The position numbers were made by a program, and so were the translations under genes. From contig CAYFJO010000453.1 of assembly GCA_964343305.1 (NCBI GenBank), forward strand, positions 1 through 8,458: 8,458 bases of DNA, in the 5' to 3' direction. Source of the stretch: CAYFJO01 sp964343305 (GTDB lineage Bacteria > Planctomycetota > Planctomycetia > Pirellulales > Pirellulaceae). Below the pieces are notes generated by a model. The model saw only the letters and a program-made list of their open reading frames with translations. It had not been told where the DNA came from and did no database searches. The first letter of the stretch is position 1; every line of letters starts with the position of its first letter. Shown here piece after piece: positions 6,293 to 8,458 of this stretch.

Positions 6293-7387
6293 ATGCAATC
6301 CCGTTCTCTTCAAACAGCGTTTGTAGCGCTTTGTGTTGTTGCGTCGAGTTGTTTCGGTGATGATGTTCCACCTGCGACCCGAGTTATCTACGCGAATGAC
6401 GTTGAGAACGTTGTCGGCGACGAGTGGTCGCAAACCGATACCAGAGTCACTCCGATCGGCGAGAGAAAGTTTTTGGGCAACTTCGGTCCTGAAAAAGTCA
6501 CGCTTTCCTTGGCCGAATTGTCGGAGCATCGATTCGTGCGCGTGTCGTTCGATCTTTTTCTGATCCAATCCTGGGATGGGAGTAGTCGCAACTGGGGGCC
6601 GGATATTTGGGAGATGTCCGTTGAGAATGGGCCTCGGCTCATTTACGCGACATTCACGAACTGTGGCTACTACAGCGATAACAACGCCCAGTCGTTTCCC
6701 GACGATCATCCATCGACAACGCACAAAGGCTGGACAGGCGCGAGCGAAAAACAATCGCTGGGCTACAAGTGGTTTCTCACTCGTAATAACGGCAAGGGCT
6801 ATGTGACCGACGGCGTCTATCGGATCAACGTGATCTTTCCACACACGGCTGCATCGCTAAAACTCAATTTCCAATCGCATTGCGAAGATACGAAAGAAGA
6901 TCAATCGTGGGGTTTGGACAATGTCCGAGTCGAAACCGTCGTTTCCTCAACGCCACTTACCGACGAGGAGATAAATCAATGTTGGGCTTCTCTCGCTTCA
7001 GATGATCCTGTCGTGGCGTTTAAGTCGATCTGGCAAATGGTCGCCGGCGGCGGGCAGGCGGTTGCATTTCTAGATCGCAAGCTGCGCGTTCCGACCGTCA
7101 AAGAAACGGACAAGATCAGGGCGCATTTGAACGACCTCGATGATGACGATTTTCGAACACGCGAGCGCGCCACCAAGCAACTCATTCGGCTCGGTATCGG
7201 GATCGAACCCATCGTTGGCCGTGCGCTTAAGGATGATACGTCGAACGAAGCTCGCTTCCGCCTCAACGCCATTTTGAAGAAATTTGAAACCGAGACCAGG
7301 AGTCAAGGCGAAGTGCTTCGTCATCAGCGAGCGGCTCGTGTTTTGGACGTGATCAATTCTGAACGGCGCGTGAGTTACGAAAGTTAA
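6293..7387 (+). CDS. Secreted protein: beta-sandwich-like N-terminal part plus C-terminal HEAT-like module
   Basis: No named family was assigned. Residues 1-22 form a signal peptide with likely cleavage after 'CFG' before D23-D-V. Residues 25-215 carry a pattern seen in secreted lectin-like beta-sandwiches: 'FLGNFGPEKVTLSL', then 'VRVSFDLFLIQSWDG', ending in 'WGLDNVRVETV'; glycan binding is inference only. Residues 222-364 form a helical module: 'CWASLASDDPVVAFKSIWQM', then 'LDDDDFRTRERATKQL' at 282-297, then 'EARFRLNAILKKF' and 'LRHQRAARVLDVI'. I know this module mainly from the C-terminal end of planctomycete WD40 proteins, where its role is unknown. It resembles residues 563-610 of gene 3. 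The ATG at 6293 is preceded only by a weak GGGA at 6281-6284; the ATG at 6288 is out of frame. The gene lies 66 bases after gene 3, across a hairpin, so it may have its own promoter. Confidence 0.82.
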   Translation: MQSRSLQTAFVALCVVASSCFGDDVPPATRVIYANDVENVVGDEWSQTDTRVTPIGERKFLGNFGPEKVTLSLAELSEHRFVRVSFDLFLIQSWDGSSRNWGPDIWEMSVENGPRLIYATFTNCGYYSDNNAQSFPDDHPSTTHKGWTGASEKQSLGYKWFLTRNNGKGYVTDGVYRINVIFPHTAASLKLNFQSHCEDTKEDQSWGLDNVRVETVVSSTPLTDEEINQCWASLASDDPVVAFKSIWQMVAGGGQAVAFLDRKLRVPTVKETDKIRAHLNDLDDDDFRTRERATKQLIRLGIGIEPIVGRALKDDTSNEARFRLNAILKKFETETRSQGEVLRHQRAARVLDVINSERRVSYES

Positions 7388-7516
7388 TTACCACATCTGT
7401 CATTGCGCCGGATCCACCCGATGCAATAACAAGGGCCCTCATGATGCTTGTGGTCGTTCATGACCGTTCACGCAAAGAAAGCAAATTGCGAAGAGTGAAA
7501 CGAAAGGCGTCTGGGC

Positions 7517-7544
7517 GTTACGCACGTGTTACGTATTGACGTGC
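7517..7544 (+). repeat. ACGT-rich short-repeat cluster, possible operator
   Basis: GTTACG occurs at 7517-7522 and again at 7528-7533, an 11-base period close to one helical turn. ACGT occurs at 7524, 7531 and 7539. GCACGT (7522-7527) and ACGTGC (7539-7544) form an inverted repeat around an 11-base centre. The position just upstream of a candidate -10 element suggests a regulator binding site, which is inference. Confidence 0.35.
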
Positions 7545-7562
7545 TAAGGCGACCCGCGAACA

Positions 7563-7571
7563 TGATAGAAT
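7563..7571 (+). promoter_or_regulatory. Candidate extended -10 promoter of gene 5
   Basis: TGATAGAAT fits the extended -10 pattern TGnTATAAT with one mismatch and lies 46 bases before the start of gene 5. No good -35 box sits at the usual spacing: TTGACG at 7536-7541 is 24 bases away. Extended -10 promoters can work without a -35 box. Confidence 0.4.
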
Positions 7572-7617
7572 CGCAGCAGGCCCCAGTTCACCAACGCACA
7601 ATTGAATTCGAGAAGAG

Positions 7618-8457
7618 ATGCAAAGCTTATTGAATTCGTCAACCTTTCTTCTGGTCATATTAATTGCAAGCACACTGGCCACGCCGGTAAAATCTGACGA
7701 CGCGATTGTGTCCGTTGAGCAAGCGATGGTATTGCACTATACGTTTGATCGGCCACGAATGGACGAAGTGGAGCCGGACGAGAGTGATCATGGCAACAAT
7801 GCCAAGCTTCACGGGACAACTTGGAACAAGGACGGGCATCTCGGCGGTGCGATCGAACTCGACGGGGCGAACGATTTCCTCGACTGTGGCAACGACGACA
7901 GTCTGAATCTTGGCACAGACGACTTCACGGTCGCCCTCTGGTTCAATGCGAGCTTGAAGGAAGAGTTGACGCGATCCTACGGTCCGTTCATCAACAAAGG
8001 CGCTGCCGGTTCGTTGCGTCCCGCTCGACCCGGTTACGGCCTCTACCAAACGATCGAGCATGACCGGCCGATCCTTCGCTGGGACTTTGGCCAAAGGTCG
8101 CACGAAGGACGCGCGCGAGTGATCACTGCCGACTGGGAAGCGAAACGCTGGGACCATATCGCACTGGTCCGCCGTGGCGAAGCGATCGAAGCCTGGCTCA
8201 ACGGCACGCGTGTCACCAAAGAAGTCCAGAAGCCAACATCCGATGCCTCGGTCAGCGGACCGGAACACCTGCATCTCGGCCTCATCGTCGACAACAGCGA
8301 CCGCAAACATTTTTTTAAGGGATCGCTTGACGACGTGCGAATTTACAATCGCGCGCTGTCCGAGCGGGAAGTCAAAACGCTTGCCGCGATGGGCAAAGTC
8401 GAAAGGGTGCGATCTGCGCAGTCCCAAGAACAAGGGGTGGTTTTGTTTGAGTGCTAG
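7618..8457 (+). CDS. Secreted LamG / concanavalin-A-like protein
   Basis: Residues 1-26 are a signal peptide with core FLLVILIASTLA and likely cleavage after 'VKS' before D27-D-A; it lacks basic residues at its start. Residues about 37-245 fit a LamG-type (Laminin_G_3) jelly-roll: 'LHYTFD', 'GNNAKLHG', 'GAIELDGANDFLDCG', 'DFTVALWFNA', 'PFINKG', 'WDHIALVRRGEAIEAWLNG', 'LHLGL', 'FFKGSLDDVRIYNRALSEREV'. Such domains usually bind carbohydrates or act as adhesion modules; no catalytic residue was recognised. After the domain only about 30 residues remain, ending in Cys at a TAG at 8455-8457. The ATG at 7618 has only a weak purine run (GAGAAGAG) directly before it, but the signal peptide supports it. 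A candidate promoter at 7563-7571 and the 230-base gap suggest a separate transcription unit. In Planctomycetes LamG domains are often parts of larger proteins, so the short tail could reflect truncation. Confidence 0.85.
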   Translation: MQSLLNSSTFLLVILIASTLATPVKSDDAIVSVEQAMVLHYTFDRPRMDEVEPDESDHGNNAKLHGTTWNKDGHLGGAIELDGANDFLDCGNDDSLNLGTDDFTVALWFNASLKEELTRSYGPFINKGAAGSLRPARPGYGLYQTIEHDRPILRWDFGQRSHEGRARVITADWEAKRWDHIALVRRGEAIEAWLNGTRVTKEVQKPTSDASVSGPEHLHLGLIVDNSDRKHFFKGSLDDVRIYNRALSEREVKTLAAMGKVERVRSAQSQEQGVVLFEC

Positions 8458-8458
8458 C

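Larger units (their letters stand above)
7388..7617 (+). other. Intergenic region between genes 4 and 5
   Basis: This 230-base stretch has no credible coding sequence. It contains an 8-base palindrome AGGGCCCT at 7432-7439, a CGTTCA direct repeat (7455-7460 and 7465-7470), the ACGT-rich cluster at 7517-7544 and a candidate promoter at 7563-7571. No clear intrinsic terminator for gene 4 was found. Confidence 0.6.

Noticed and set aside
6288..6326. ATG at 6288 as the start of gene 4
   Set aside because: That frame meets a stop at 6324-6326 after 12 codons; the ATG at 6293 opens the full gene with a signal peptide.
6293..6361. Lipoprotein signal in gene 4 (VASSC)
   Set aside because: The residue three before the Cys is Ala rather than Leu, Val or Ile, and a normal cleavage site follows two residues later before Asp-Asp.
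7536..7571. Classical -35/-10 promoter from TTGACG to TAGAAT
   Set aside because: The spacer is 24 bases, far from the usual 16-18; the extended -10 element alone is a better explanation.
7660..8433. Long open frame on the - strand (257 codons) opposite gene 5
   Set aside because: Gene 5 has a signal peptide and a clear LamG pattern on the + strand; the opposite frame has neither and mirrors its codon structure.

Overview
The window reads as a piece of a planctomycete-like genome, probably of the Pirellulaceae kind. That is inferred from protein style, not from a marker gene. The signs are secreted proteins that mix HEAT-like modules, beta-propeller repeats and LamG-type lectin folds, and a C-terminal 'F-x-x-R-E-x-A' module common in Planctomycetes. 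Five genes lie on the + strand and no convincing gene lies on the - strand. I see no tRNA, rRNA, CRISPR array, insertion sequence or integrase.

Positions 65-6226 hold three tandem paralogues of a DUF2330-like secreted, membrane-anchored protein. They are separated by 29 and 43 bases, and genes 2 and 3 have good ribosome binding sites, so this is probably one operon. Gene 1 (65-1540) has a doubtful start: only a TTG is available in frame, and a better signal peptide appears if one base is shifted. Gene 2 (1570-3072) is the cleanest copy. Gene 3 (3116-6226) is twice as long. After its DUF2330 part and membrane anchor, it runs directly into a second signal-peptide-like helix, a HEAT-like domain and a six-unit beta-propeller. 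The junction looks like a former ATGA stop/start overlap with one extra T, so the fusion is either a recent event or a one-base sequence error.

A 14-bp imperfect hairpin sits on the stop codon of gene 3 and probably ends the operon. Gene 4 (6293-7387) is a secreted protein with an N-terminal beta-sandwich-like part and a C-terminal HEAT-like module that resembles a stretch of gene 3. A 230-base gap follows, with a short-repeat cluster and a candidate extended -10 promoter. Gene 5 (7618-8457) is a secreted LamG/concanavalin-A-like protein that ends one base before the window does.

Together the window encodes an exported protein set: membrane-anchored DUF2330 domains facing away from the cytoplasm, plus HEAT, propeller and lectin-type modules suited to binding proteins or glycans. 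No catalytic residues were recognised, so the shared function is unknown.
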